A stretch of DNA of 64,000 bases from Actinomycetes bacterium (lineage in GTDB: Bacteria; Actinomycetota; Acidimicrobiia; Acidimicrobiales; Palsa-688), in assembly GCA_021838445.1 (NCBI GenBank), contig JAKCDU010000003.1:1-64000 (forward strand), given 5' to 3'. Position numbers and translations under genes: made by a program. How positions within the stretch are numbered: position 1 is the stretch's first letter; the number at the start of each line of letters is the position of its first letter. Shown in pieces: positions 44,259-52,964 of this stretch. The notes beneath the pieces were generated by a model that was not told the origin of the DNA, did no database searches, and saw nothing but the letters and a program-made list of their open reading frames with translations.

Positions 44259-44343
44259 GGGGCCTTCGCCGTCGGCGGGCCTTCGCCGTCGGCGGGCCTT
44301 CTCCGTCGGCGGGCCTTCGTCGGCGCGGGGGCCTTCGTCGGCG
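44259..44343. repeat. 17-bp tandem repeats between ftsH and DUF5719 gene
   Basis: About three 17-bp units (GGCCTTCGCCGTCGGCG phase) and two decayed ones fill most of the 117-bp gap between the convergent genes. Each unit contains CGCCG/CGGCG, so the transcript can fold. It may act as a bidirectional terminator. Confidence 0.7.
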
Positions 44344-44358
44344 GGCCGCCGCCGACGA

Positions 44359-45864
44359 TCAGCGCTGCGGGACCGCCGAGGAGAGGCTGAAGGCGGCCGG
44401 GGTGCCCGCCCCGAGGAGGTCGTACTCGACATAGACGGCCTCCGACGCGGTAACGGCCAAGGCCGCGTCGGGACCGTCGGGCACGTTCACCGAGGCTTGC
44501 CCGGCCGGGGCCACGGTCACCGTCTGGGGCGTGGCGCTACCCGCCACCGTGGCGGTCAGGGCCGTGGTCCCCGGGTTGAACACCACGATGTGGCCCTGCA
44601 GGCCGGGATGGGTGGCGGTGACCGGGATCACCCAGGCCTTCGAAGTCAGGCGTTCGCCGATCAGGGTGCCGATGCCGCGCCGGGGTGTCACCCCACTGGT
44701 CACCGAGGACGCGGACACGCTGCGGGCCGCCACCACCGGGACGCCGTTGGTGGACACCACCGTGGCGGTGTGAGCCACCCCGGCCGGGATGCGGGCGGTC
44801 CCCTCCGAGACGATGGCGGTCTCCGAGTAGGGCCCGACGGTGATGGCGAAGGGCTCCGCGCTCCCCTGCTGGAGGCCCACCGAGATGCGCACCGCGGCGG
44901 TCTGCGCGCCGGGGTTGTAGATCAGGTACTGCTCGTCGATTCCGTCACCGGACAGGCCATCGGGGAAAGCCCAGGTGGTGCCCGTGGAGGGGGCTCCGAG
45001 GGTGACCGACACTCCGGTGTCGGGCGACGCCGGGTCGGCCAGGGGGGCGGCGGCCGCGGCGGTCCCGAGGATGGGCGCGTCGGACGGCGGCGGTGTCACC
45101 AACTCGGTCTCCCACGCCACGATGTCGCCGGTCCGGGCCGAAGCGGTGGTGGCGATGGAAGTCCGGCGGCGGAGGTGGCTGCCGAGGGGTAGCGCCACCA
45201 GGGAGTTACCCGGCACGTCGATGCTCTGGAAGTCCTGGGGGTTCTCGCTGCCCTGGTCGGTCACGAATGACAGGTCCACGATGCTGTCGGTCGGGAAGGG
45301 GTTGAGCAGGAGAACCGTGTCCGAAACGTTGATGCGGGTCTGGCCGGCGGGCAGGTACCAGTGCTGGGAGCCGGAAGTGGCGCAGGGGCTGACGGATCGG
45401 CCCAGTTGGCCGTCCACCACCTGGCTCACCGCCACCATGCCTCCCTGGGCGTCCACGATGGCACCGGTCCACGGGGCCCCCTTGGCCACGGTCTCGGGTA
45501 CCGACGTCGACGCCTTGGCGGCCACCGTCACCGTGGTCGTCGAGGATGAGCCGTCGGAGCCCACCACCCTGACGTCAGCGGAGACCGGCGCCGCCCCCTC
45601 GTTGGCGATGACCACCCGCCCCGGGGCGTAGTTGCTGCCCGAGTCGGTGGCCCCGGCGCAGAACCACGAGGAGGAGATGGCCCCGGCGGGGGCGACGACG
45701 GGTACCGGCTGGACGGCCTCGGCGTTGACCGCGGAGTTCACCGAGGGCCCTCCCATCCGGTCCAGGAGACCTCCGACCACGAGCACGGCGGCCAGCCCGA
45801 CCAGCACCGGCGCCCGGCGCACCGCGCCGCCGGCTGACCCCGAGGAACTGTCGGACCTATGCAT
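44359..45864 (-). CDS. DUF5719-like secreted or anchored protein
   Basis: A 501-residue protein with one N-terminal transmembrane/signal helix (APVLVGLAAVLVVGGLLD, about 22-40). The rest is beta-rich with repeated domain segments such as VVIANEGAAPVSADVRV, VLLLNPFPTDSIVDLSFV, YLIYNPGAQTAAVRI and IVVFNPGTTALTATV. These look like four related Ig-like strands pairs. It starts inside the glycosyltransferase gene (8-bp overlap). In actinobacteria DUF5719 proteins accompany this large glycosyltransferase, so a partner in extracytoplasmic glycan assembly is inferred. Confidence 0.72.
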   Translation of the reverse strand: MHRSDSSSGSAGGAVRRAPVLVGLAAVLVVGGLLDRMGGPSVNSAVNAEAVQPVPVVAPAGAISSSWFCAGATDSGSNYAPGRVVIANEGAAPVSADVRVVGSDGSSSTTTVTVAAKASTSVPETVAKGAPWTGAIVDAQGGMVAVSQVVDGQLGRSVSPCATSGSQHWYLPAGQTRINVSDTVLLLNPFPTDSIVDLSFVTDQGSENPQDFQSIDVPGNSLVALPLGSHLRRRTSIATTASARTGDIVAWETELVTPPPSDAPILGTAAAAAPLADPASPDTGVSVTLGAPSTGTTWAFPDGLSGDGIDEQYLIYNPGAQTAAVRISVGLQQGSAEPFAITVGPYSETAIVSEGTARIPAGVAHTATVVSTNGVPVVAARSVSASSVTSGVTPRRGIGTLIGERLTSKAWVIPVTATHPGLQGHIVVFNPGTTALTATVAGSATPQTVTVAPAGQASVNVPDGPDAALAVTASEAVYVEYDLLGAGTPAAFSLSSAVPQR

Positions 45865-48800
45865 CCGTGTGCGCCTCGCTCTCGGTGGGCCCGTCGGGAC
45901 CTGCCCCGCTCTCGGTGGGCCCGTCGGGAGGGGTCGTCCCGGGCGGGTGCTCGGCTCGGTGGGCGCCGCGGCGAACTCTTGCCCGGCGGGCCCCCTGGTC
46001 CACCATCGGCGCGAACCAGGCCCCGTCGGCGACCTCCGAGTACCCCTCGTCGCCCAACCGGCGGTGGCGTTCCAGGAAAAGGGCGGCGATGGTGACGGCC
46101 CACAGGACCAGCTCGATGACATAGCCGGCCCTCACACCGCCCGGCGCCGTGTAGCGCAGCGCGGCGGGGGCCGTTCCGGTGCCGGAGGGCAGGTCGAAGG
46201 CCATGGCCCAACCGAACGAAGGGCGCGGCCGGAGGGTCCGCCCTTCGACCACCAGCCCCCAGCCCGAGGCCCGGGTGGAACCGACCGCCACGGTGGACCC
46301 GAGGGGGACCGGTCCCGACACCGACGTCTCGGAGTCACCGTTCAGCACCGGCTTGGACGCGTGCAGATCGGTCGTCTGCAGCACCCGGGCCCCGGTCGGG
46401 CCTTGACTGGCGGCACGGGCGCCGGTCGCCAGGACGGACCGGACGGGGACCCAAGCGGCGTTCTGATAGACGGTGTAGTCGGGATCGGCGGGGGTCGCCG
46501 TGAGGTCGGTCTGGAGGCTGAGCCCGGCCAGCAGCGAGTTGGGCACCGGCACCGGACGCCCACCGGCGCCGCTCGGTCCCACATGGTTGGGCACCACGAC
46601 GTAGCGAATACCTGCAGGAGCCAGCAGGTGGCCCAGCTTGGTGGTCAGCTGACCCTGGACCAGCGTCAGGTCGCCGGCCAGGACCGGTGCCGCCCCCGCC
46701 CCACCACTGACCCAGGCGTCGGAGAGACCGGGTTGGCCGTCGTAGCTGGTGGCATAGGCGAAGCCGGGCTCGAACTGCCGCCCGGCCAGCGGCAGAGCAT
46801 CGGGTGATCCCACCCACAGGACCCGGTAGTCCCCCGAACGGGTCCCCGGCAGGAGCAGGGCGGAGGAGGCGTCCGCCCCGGGCAGGTCCCAGCGACCGCC
46901 GCCCGCCGCCCCGATCCAGGGGATGGCGGCCAGGGCCAGGCAGACGCCGGCAACGCCGGCGGCGGCCTGACGCCAACCGAAGTTGTAGCCGGGGAGGTCG
47001 ATCTCGAAGGCCACCACCCCGAGGGCCGCCGACGCGGCCACGGCCGCTGCGGCGGGCGCCAGCAGCACCCCGGGAGGGGCGGCCGGGATCCATCCCCTCG
47101 AGCCCAGCCAGGTGAGACCGAAGAACACCACCGCGACGGTCCACAGCCGGGCGGCCCAGGCCAGCCGCCACTCCCGGCCCACGAAGAGAGGCAGAGCCGC
47201 GGCGACCAGGATCAGCCACTCCCAGTTGCCCGAACCGAAAGGCCCGGTGTGGAAGCGCAGCACCTGGCCCAGACCCAGCCGGCCGGCGGGCCCGGGATCG
47301 ACACCGAAGACGGCCGACCGTGACCACACCACGGTGGCTGACCACGGGAGCAGCAACACGAAGGCGGCCAGGGCGGCGACGAGGCTCACCACGAGCACCC
47401 GGGCCGACGACCGCGCCCCGCCGGCCAGGGCCGAGCCGGCGGCCAGGCCGAGACCCATGACCGGCACCGCGTACAGGTAGCTCGGAGCCACCGACGCCAC
47501 GACCGCCACCAGCAGCCCCAGCCCGAGAACCCGGCCCCATATGCGCCCCCGGCGCGAGACCGGCAGCGGGACGAGCGACGAGACCCGCCACAACAAGGAG
47601 AACACCCACGGGGTGGCGGCGAAGGCGACGAGCCCGTCCCAGTGCCCGCCGGCCAGGTCGTTGTAGGGCAGCGGGACGATGGCATAGGCGACGGCGGCGA
47701 TCATCCGGGCCCGTGGAGACCCCCAGAGCCGGACGGCCCGGTAGGCGCCGAGCGGTCCGAGCACCAGCGGCGCCAGGACCAGCACATGCTCCAGGGTGCC
47801 GACCGCCCCGAACAGCACCGAGCCGAGCAACCCGATCAGCGCCAGGGCCGGGCTGCTCGGAGCGGCCACCCCCAGGCCCCCCGGCTGCCACGCCGACCAC
47901 CAGGAGTGCCAGATCGCCGCCAGCCCCTGGGACGTGTCGGGCAGGGTGGCGATCTGGGGAATGCCCTTGCCGAACAGCGAACGGGTCCCCACCACGAACA
48001 CCACGAGGAGGATCGTGACCAGGACCCGGCTCAGGCGGTACCGCCCACCTTCGGCTACCGCCGACGACCCGGGCGCGGCCACCGCTCGCCCATCGGCGTC
48101 GGGGTCGGGGCCGCCCACTTCGAGCGATGCCACTCTCGGGCGCGCCTGCTGCTCGAATCCGGCCCGGACCCCGTCGAGGCGGCCCTGCAGGTAGCTCCTC
48201 AGCCGGGCGTTGCCACGCACCTGCAGATCTCTCAGCGCGCCGTCGGTGACCTGGCGCTGCCGCTGGGTCCGCCGGCGCGCCCTCCACAGGCCGGGCTGGC
48301 GGGGCGCTCCCACCATCGAGCCGAACACCACGCGGGCACTCCCGACGCGCCCCTGGGCCAGAAGCATCAGCGCTTCGGCGGTGGCCCACAGGGCCACGAG
48401 GGGCATCAACCACGCCAGCGTGTACCACCGGTAGCAGGTGAGCAGGAGCCGGTAGCGGTTGCGCTCCCTCCGTCGGGGATCGGGCGCCGCCTGGCGCCGT
48501 CCGTTGAGCGCCGCTTCGAGATGGCGCACCCGGGCGGCCGGAGCGACCAGCACCCGGGCGCCGCACAGCCGGGCCCGCCACGACAGGTCGGCGTCCTCCC
48601 CGTCGCTGCCAACGGCCTGATCGAACCCGCCCAGGGTGGCGAAGAGGTCGGCGCGCACCAGGGTCGCCCCGCCGGGGGCCACCAGGACCTCGCGGACGGT
48701 GTCGTGCTGCTCCTGATCGAGGTCTCCGGGCTCGATCAGGTCGCGGGGTACACCCGCCTTGTCGGTGGTGGCACCGACGGCGAGGAGTCGGTCGGGGGCG

Positions 48801-49186
48801 TCCCAGCGCACGTACTTGGGGGAGACCATCCCGGCGTTGGAGCGAAAGGCTTCCTCGACCATCAGGCGCAGCGCATCGGGCGCCAGGCTCACGTCGTCGT
48901 GACAGAACAGGTAGTGCGACGCCCCCTCGACGATCTGCAGGACCTCGTTGGCCGCGGCGGCGAAGCCGTCCACGTGATCGGGGCGCCGGACGAAGGCGCC
49001 GGGCATTATCTCGGCGACCCGGCGGGCCAGGTCATCGCCGCTGCCGACGTCGACCACGAGCACCGACAGGTTGGGGTAGTCCTGGGCGGCCAGCGACGAC
49101 AGCGACTCCTGGAACCAGTCGCCGGGGTCATGAGCGACGACCACGGCCACTACGGCCGGCGCCGGCGGGGAGGATTCGATTGCCAT
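45857..49186 (-). CDS. Large GT2 glycosyltransferase membrane protein
   Basis: A 1109-residue protein. The N-terminal GT-A domain (about 1-250) has VVAVVVAHDPGDWFQESLSSL (core VVAHDPGDW), the nucleotide-binding VDVGSGDD, CHDDVSL (DDx motif) and DGEDADLSWRARLCGA (core EDADLSWR). A helix near 265 and, from about 390, roughly ten further helices follow, then a C-terminal extracytoplasmic domain of about 330 residues ending in a helix and a repeated GPDGPTES tail. Probably makes or exports an envelope polysaccharide from a lipid-linked sugar. Cotranslated with the DUF5719 gene. Confidence 0.87.
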   Translation of the reverse strand: MAIESSPPAPAVVAVVVAHDPGDWFQESLSSLAAQDYPNLSVLVVDVGSGDDLARRVAEIMPGAFVRRPDHVDGFAAAANEVLQIVEGASHYLFCHDDVSLAPDALRLMVEEAFRSNAGMVSPKYVRWDAPDRLLAVGATTDKAGVPRDLIEPGDLDQEQHDTVREVLVAPGGATLVRADLFATLGGFDQAVGSDGEDADLSWRARLCGARVLVAPAARVRHLEAALNGRRQAAPDPRRRERNRYRLLLTCYRWYTLAWLMPLVALWATAEALMLLAQGRVGSARVVFGSMVGAPRQPGLWRARRRTQRQRQVTDGALRDLQVRGNARLRSYLQGRLDGVRAGFEQQARPRVASLEVGGPDPDADGRAVAAPGSSAVAEGGRYRLSRVLVTILLVVFVVGTRSLFGKGIPQIATLPDTSQGLAAIWHSWWSAWQPGGLGVAAPSSPALALIGLLGSVLFGAVGTLEHVLVLAPLVLGPLGAYRAVRLWGSPRARMIAAVAYAIVPLPYNDLAGGHWDGLVAFAATPWVFSLLWRVSSLVPLPVSRRGRIWGRVLGLGLLVAVVASVAPSYLYAVPVMGLGLAAGSALAGGARSSARVLVVSLVAALAAFVLLLPWSATVVWSRSAVFGVDPGPAGRLGLGQVLRFHTGPFGSGNWEWLILVAAALPLFVGREWRLAWAARLWTVAVVFFGLTWLGSRGWIPAAPPGVLLAPAAAAVAASAALGVVAFEIDLPGYNFGWRQAAAGVAGVCLALAAIPWIGAAGGGRWDLPGADASSALLLPGTRSGDYRVLWVGSPDALPLAGRQFEPGFAYATSYDGQPGLSDAWVSGGAGAAPVLAGDLTLVQGQLTTKLGHLLAPAGIRYVVVPNHVGPSGAGGRPVPVPNSLLAGLSLQTDLTATPADPDYTVYQNAAWVPVRSVLATGARAASQGPTGARVLQTTDLHASKPVLNGDSETSVSGPVPLGSTVAVGSTRASGWGLVVEGRTLRPRPSFGWAMAFDLPSGTGTAPAALRYTAPGGVRAGYVIELVLWAVTIAALFLERHRRLGDEGYSEVADGAWFAPMVDQGARRARVRRGAHRAEHPPGTTPPDGPTESGAGPDGPTESEAHTDA

Positions 49187-49317
49187 CCGGGTGGATAACA
49201 GTAGTGAACGGCCGGGGCCCCACAGAGTCGCCCCGTCCCCGAGGGTCGGTGAGGTCGCCCGGCCGAGGGGGGAGGGAGCGGCCCATGAAATCGGTCACAG
49301 ACCCCGCCGACTGCTTG

Positions 49318-49358
49318 CAACTGCTATATAGTGCTAGCTAGCAGTTAGCACTGTATAG
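49318..49358. promoter_or_regulatory. AT-rich nested palindrome upstream of 49385
   Basis: CTATATAGTGCTA (49324-49336) and TAGCACTGTATAG (49346-49358) are inverted repeats with 12 of 13 matches. A second pair, AACTGCTA and TAGCAGTT, and a central GCTAGCTAGC overlap them. The block is markedly AT-rich against its surroundings and ends 26 bp before the GTG at 49385. It looks like a regulator binding site within the promoter. Confidence 0.65.
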
Positions 49359-49384
49359 CGCTGCCCACCTCCAAGGAGAACCCC

Positions 49385-49768
49385 GTGCCCGACGTGAGAT
49401 TCCCGTCCATCGACTTCCGTGCCCTCGACGTGGACAAGGCCGCCGCCGAGTTGAACAAGGCCCTGCGTGAAGCGGCCTACGTAGCCGTCGGGCTCGGCGT
49501 CATCGGCCTCCAGAAGGCCCAGGTACAGCGGGTGGAACTGACCCGTCAGCTCGAGTCCCAGGTCGACACGGCCGCCCTGCGGTCCCAGCTCAGTGACCTG
49601 GCCCGCTCGGTCGACGAAGCCATCACACCCATCCGGGGCCAGATCAACGAAGGCCTCGACCGCCTCGAGGAGGCCCTTCCGACCACCGCCAGGGAGGTCG
49701 TCCACACCCTGCGTGACGCCGCCGCCTCCCAGGAGCAGGCCGTGCGCCAGGCCATCGGCCTGTCGTAG
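49385..49768 (+). CDS. Small helical protein, unrecognised
   Basis: A 127-residue protein starting at GTG 49385 with AAGGAG 6 nt upstream. It is almost wholly helical, with one moderately hydrophobic stretch (AAYVAVGLGVIGLQKAQVQ) followed by amphipathic heptad-like segments (LTRQLESQVDTAALRSQLSDLARSV, core RQLESQV). I do not recognise a family. It is short and highly expressed-looking, with its own palindromic promoter, and lies alone between envelope genes. Confidence 0.75.
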   Translation: MPDVRFPSIDFRALDVDKAAAELNKALREAAYVAVGLGVIGLQKAQVQRVELTRQLESQVDTAALRSQLSDLARSVDEAITPIRGQINEGLDRLEEALPTTAREVVHTLRDAAASQEQAVRQAIGLS

Positions 49769-50677
49769 TCAGCCCGTTTCGGCCAGCCCTCCGGCCTGCC
49801 AGAAGCCGAGGACATCGGCCAGGGTTTCGTCCAGGGTGTAGACGGGCTTCCAGCCCACCGCCGCCCCGATGCGGCTGGCATCGCCGCGAAGCTCGGCGAT
49901 CTCCACCGGGCGGACCCGGGAGGGATCGACCACTATGGGGATGTCCACCCCGGCCAGGGCCAGCAGGCGCTCGGCGACTTCCCGGATGCTCACCGCCTCG
50001 CCCCGGCAGACGTTGTAGACCTCACCGGGTCGGCCGCGCTCGATGAGCAGGCGGTAGGCCCGGACCACGTCACGCACGTCGGAGAGGTCCCGGCGAGCCT
50101 GCAGGTTGCCGGTGCTCAGCTGCGTGGCCCCCGAGACGGCCGCCCGGGCGATCTGGGCGGCGAGGGCGGGGACCACGAAATCCGGGCGCTGCCCGGGGCC
50201 GGTGTGGTTGAACGGACGGACCCGGATCACCTCCAGGCCCGAGCCCAGCCAGGTCTGCAGACCGATCATCTCCGCCGCCGCCTTACTCGCGGCGTAGGGA
50301 CTGACCGGCGCGAATGGACGATCCTCTCCTAGAGGTAGCTCCTCGGGGGTGACCCGCCCGTAGACCTCCGACGAGCTGACGAGCAGCACCCTGGGGCGAT
50401 CCCGGCAGGCCAGCGCGGCGTCGAGGAGGTTGGCCGTACCGACGGTGTTGACCTGGTAGGTGGCCGCCGAGTCACCGAACGACGCGGCCACACTGGCCAG
50501 GGCGGCCAGATGGCAGATGGCGTCGGGGGCGGCGGCGGTGACGGCCTCGCGCAAGGCCCCGGCATCGGTGACGTCCACTTCGGCGTCGAGACCGATCACC
50601 TCGTCGCCCTCCGCCTCCAGATGGGCGATGAGCCAGTGCCCGACGAAGCCTTTGCTTCCGGTGAGCAGGACCCGCAT
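49769..50677 (-). CDS. NAD-dependent epimerase, GDP-6-deoxy-4-keto-mannose reductase-like
   Basis: A 302-residue extended SDR. TGSKGFVGHWL is the NAD(P) glycine motif (GxxGxxG variant). VSSSEVYG, YAASK (catalytic Tyr and Lys) and RPFNHTGPGQRPDFVVPALAAQI (core NHTGPGQRPDFV) are the pattern of GDP-4-keto-6-deoxymannose reductases (Rmd) and GDP-mannose 4,6-dehydratases. It probably makes GDP-D-rhamnose or a related 6-deoxy sugar. No separate dehydratase gene is near. Confidence 0.85.
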   Translation of the reverse strand: MRVLLTGSKGFVGHWLIAHLEAEGDEVIGLDAEVDVTDAGALREAVTAAAPDAICHLAALASVAASFGDSAATYQVNTVGTANLLDAALACRDRPRVLLVSSSEVYGRVTPEELPLGEDRPFAPVSPYAASKAAAEMIGLQTWLGSGLEVIRVRPFNHTGPGQRPDFVVPALAAQIARAAVSGATQLSTGNLQARRDLSDVRDVVRAYRLLIERGRPGEVYNVCRGEAVSIREVAERLLALAGVDIPIVVDPSRVRPVEIAELRGDASRIGAAVGWKPVYTLDETLADVLGFWQAGGLAETG

Positions 50678-50680
50678 TCC

Positions 50681-51844
50681 TCAGGACCCTACCGTCTGGT
50701 ACACCGCCCGGGTGGCCTCGGCCATGGCCGCGGCGCTGAAGAGGCGGCTGCGGTCCACCCCCGCCCGCCCGAGGCGGGCCCTCTGGCCGGGGTCGTCGAC
50801 CAGCGCGTCGATGGCGTCGGCCCACTGCTCGGGCCGCCCGGCCGGGACGAGGACGGCGGCGTCACCGGCCACCTCCCGCATCACCTCGATGTCCGACGCG
50901 ACCACGGCTGCGCCCTGGCTCATGGCCTCGACCACGGGCAGACCGAAGCCCTCGTGGCGGCTCGGGAAGGCGAATACGGTGGCGTGGCGGTAGAGCGCCC
51001 ACAGCACGGCGTCGTCGATGCGCCCCAGTTCGATCAGAGACGACCCGAGGGCCGCTCGGTCCCCCTCGGTCACCAGGTCGTCGTTCAGCCACCCCTCGAA
51101 TCCGGCCAGGACGGTCACCACGTCGTCGTCGGGGCGGCGGCGGCGGCGGACCACCATGGCCTGGATCAGGGTGTCCACCCCCTTGCGGGGCTCCAGGCTG
51201 CCCACCCAGAGCACGTAACGCCGCCCGGCCAGGCCGACCCGGGCGAGGATGGCGGTGTCCTCCTCGTGGGTCTTCGGGTGGGGGACGGGGGGGTCGACAC
51301 CGTTGGGCACGACGTGGATGCGGCCGGCGGCTATGGGGGTCCGGGCGGCGATCTCGGCGGCGGCCGCCTGGCTGACGGTTATGACCGCGTCGGCCCTCCG
51401 GGCGACCACCTCCAGGGCCCGTCGGTGGAACCGCCGCCCGTGAGGCGTGAAGGCGTGCGGAAACAGATCGGGCCCGGCGTCGTGCACGGTCACGACCAGG
51501 GGCAGACCCCCCGAAGGGGGCACCGCCACCGAGGGGGCGTGGACGAGGTCCAGGTCGTGCACCCCGCGCAGCCTCGGGCGGCCCCACCGCAGCCAGCCCT
51601 CGTAGAGGAGCGGGGCCGGCCACGGCTGCACGGCCAGCGAAGCAACCGTTCCCGGTCGGACCCCCAGCGCGTCGAGGCGGGCGGCGATCTCGGAGCGGGG
51701 GTGGCGGGCGGCGAGGGGCACCATGTCGCAGTCCGGGCAGGTGGCGGGCAGTACTGTGAGCAGCTGGGCCGTGTACCGCCCGATGCCGCCCGGTGAGCGG
51801 TTCAGGAGTTGCTCTGCATTGACCGCCACTCGCAACCGGCGCAT
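50681..51844 (-). CDS. GT4 family glycosyltransferase
   Basis: A 387-residue GT-B glycosyltransferase. VAVNAEQLLNRSPGGIGRYT is a typical start (core SPGGIGRYT), VLWVGSLEPRKGVDTLI opens the donor domain, and PSRHEGFGLPVVEAMSQG contains the E(x7)E donor-binding motif. It transfers a sugar from a nucleotide donor, probably in polysaccharide building. ATG 51844 overlaps the divergent gene's start by 26 bp. Confidence 0.88.
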   Translation of the reverse strand: MRRLRVAVNAEQLLNRSPGGIGRYTAQLLTVLPATCPDCDMVPLAARHPRSEIAARLDALGVRPGTVASLAVQPWPAPLLYEGWLRWGRPRLRGVHDLDLVHAPSVAVPPSGGLPLVVTVHDAGPDLFPHAFTPHGRRFHRRALEVVARRADAVITVSQAAAAEIAARTPIAAGRIHVVPNGVDPPVPHPKTHEEDTAILARVGLAGRRYVLWVGSLEPRKGVDTLIQAMVVRRRRRPDDDVVTVLAGFEGWLNDDLVTEGDRAALGSSLIELGRIDDAVLWALYRHATVFAFPSRHEGFGLPVVEAMSQGAAVVASDIEVMREVAGDAAVLVPAGRPEQWADAIDALVDDPGQRARLGRAGVDRSRLFSAAAMAEATRAVYQTVGS

Positions 51845-52964
51845 CCTCTCTGTGCAACCCGTCGGGGACGGTGGCGGATCGGAGCACGCCCTGATCCAGA
51901 TGATCCGCCAGCTCGGCACCGACGGGTGGGAGTGCCACGTGGTCATCCCGGGCCCGGCCCGGCTGGCCTCAGAATATGCCGCCGCCGGTGCCGTGGTGCA
52001 CCACCTGGCGATGGCCAGTCTGACGACCTCGGGCCGCCCGACCAGATGGCTGCGTTACGCCTCGGCGTGGCCGGTGACGGTCCTGCGCCTGGCCCTGCTC
52101 GGGCGGCGCCTAGGGGTCTCGGTGGTGCACTCCAACTCCCTCCACTCCTGGTACGGGTGGGCGGCGGCCCGCCTGCTGGGCCACCCCCACGTCTGGCACG
52201 CCCGGGAGATCGTGTTCCAGTCCGGCGCGGCGCTGCGCCTGGAACGCTTCCTCGCCCGCCACTTCGCCCAGCAGGTCATCGCCGTGTCGAGCGCGGTGGC
52301 CGCTCAGCTCGACCCGGGCAACGTGGTGGTCGTCCTCGACGGGGCCGACCCCGACCGCTTCACCCCCCACCGGGCGGGCCGGTTCCGCGCCGCCGCCGGA
52401 GTGGACGACGGGGTGGCCCTGGTCGGGTCGGTGGCCCGCCTCGACACCTGGAAGGGTTTCGACGTCCTGCTCGACGCCTGGCCCCGGGTCCGGAGGCGCC
52501 GACCCGACGCCGAACTGGTCGTCGTCGGCGGCCCGGTCGCCGGCAAGGAGAGCTACGCCGAGGCGTTGGCCGCCCGGGCCGCCGACCTGCCCGGGGTGCA
52601 CTGGATGGGGCGGCGCGACGACATCCCGGAGGTGATGGCCGACCTCGACGTGTTCGTGCAGGTCTCCACCGAGCCCGAGCCCTTCGGGCTGGTCCTGGTG
52701 GAGGCGCTGGCCAGCGGGTGCCCGATCGTCGCCGGCGCCGCCGGGGGCCCACTGGACATCCTGGGGCCGGCCGCAAGCCGAGGATTGACCGCGGCCGGGA
52801 CGCTGGTCCCCCCCGGAGACGCCGAGGCCCTGGCCGAGGCGGTGCTGGCCCTCCTGCCCGATCGTTCGGCGAGCGCGGCCCGCCGGGCCCGCCGGGCCCT
52901 GAGCCCACCCTCCGCCGGGCGCTTCGGCCCGGTCTTCGCGCAGGCGGTTCAGCGCCGGGGTTGA
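51819..52964 (+). CDS. GT4 family glycosyltransferase
   Basis: A 381-residue GT-B enzyme. ILSVQPVGDGGGSEHALIQM (core GGGSEHAL) is the acceptor-domain start, VHSNSLHSWYG and HAREIVFQSG follow, and TEPEPFGLVLVEALASGCPIV (core EPFGLVLVEA) is the donor-binding motif. TTG 51819 is chosen because AGGAG lies about 10 nt upstream. GTG 51852 is possible. The gene's 3' end overlaps the convergent GT4 gene by 16 bp. Confidence 0.87.
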   Translation: MTATRNRRILSVQPVGDGGGSEHALIQMIRQLGTDGWECHVVIPGPARLASEYAAAGAVVHHLAMASLTTSGRPTRWLRYASAWPVTVLRLALLGRRLGVSVVHSNSLHSWYGWAAARLLGHPHVWHAREIVFQSGAALRLERFLARHFAQQVIAVSSAVAAQLDPGNVVVVLDGADPDRFTPHRAGRFRAAAGVDDGVALVGSVARLDTWKGFDVLLDAWPRVRRRRPDAELVVVGGPVAGKESYAEALAARAADLPGVHWMGRRDDIPEVMADLDVFVQVSTEPEPFGLVLVEALASGCPIVAGAAGGPLDILGPAASRGLTAAGTLVPPGDAEALAEAVLALLPDRSASAARRARRALSPPSAGRFGPVFAQAVQRRG

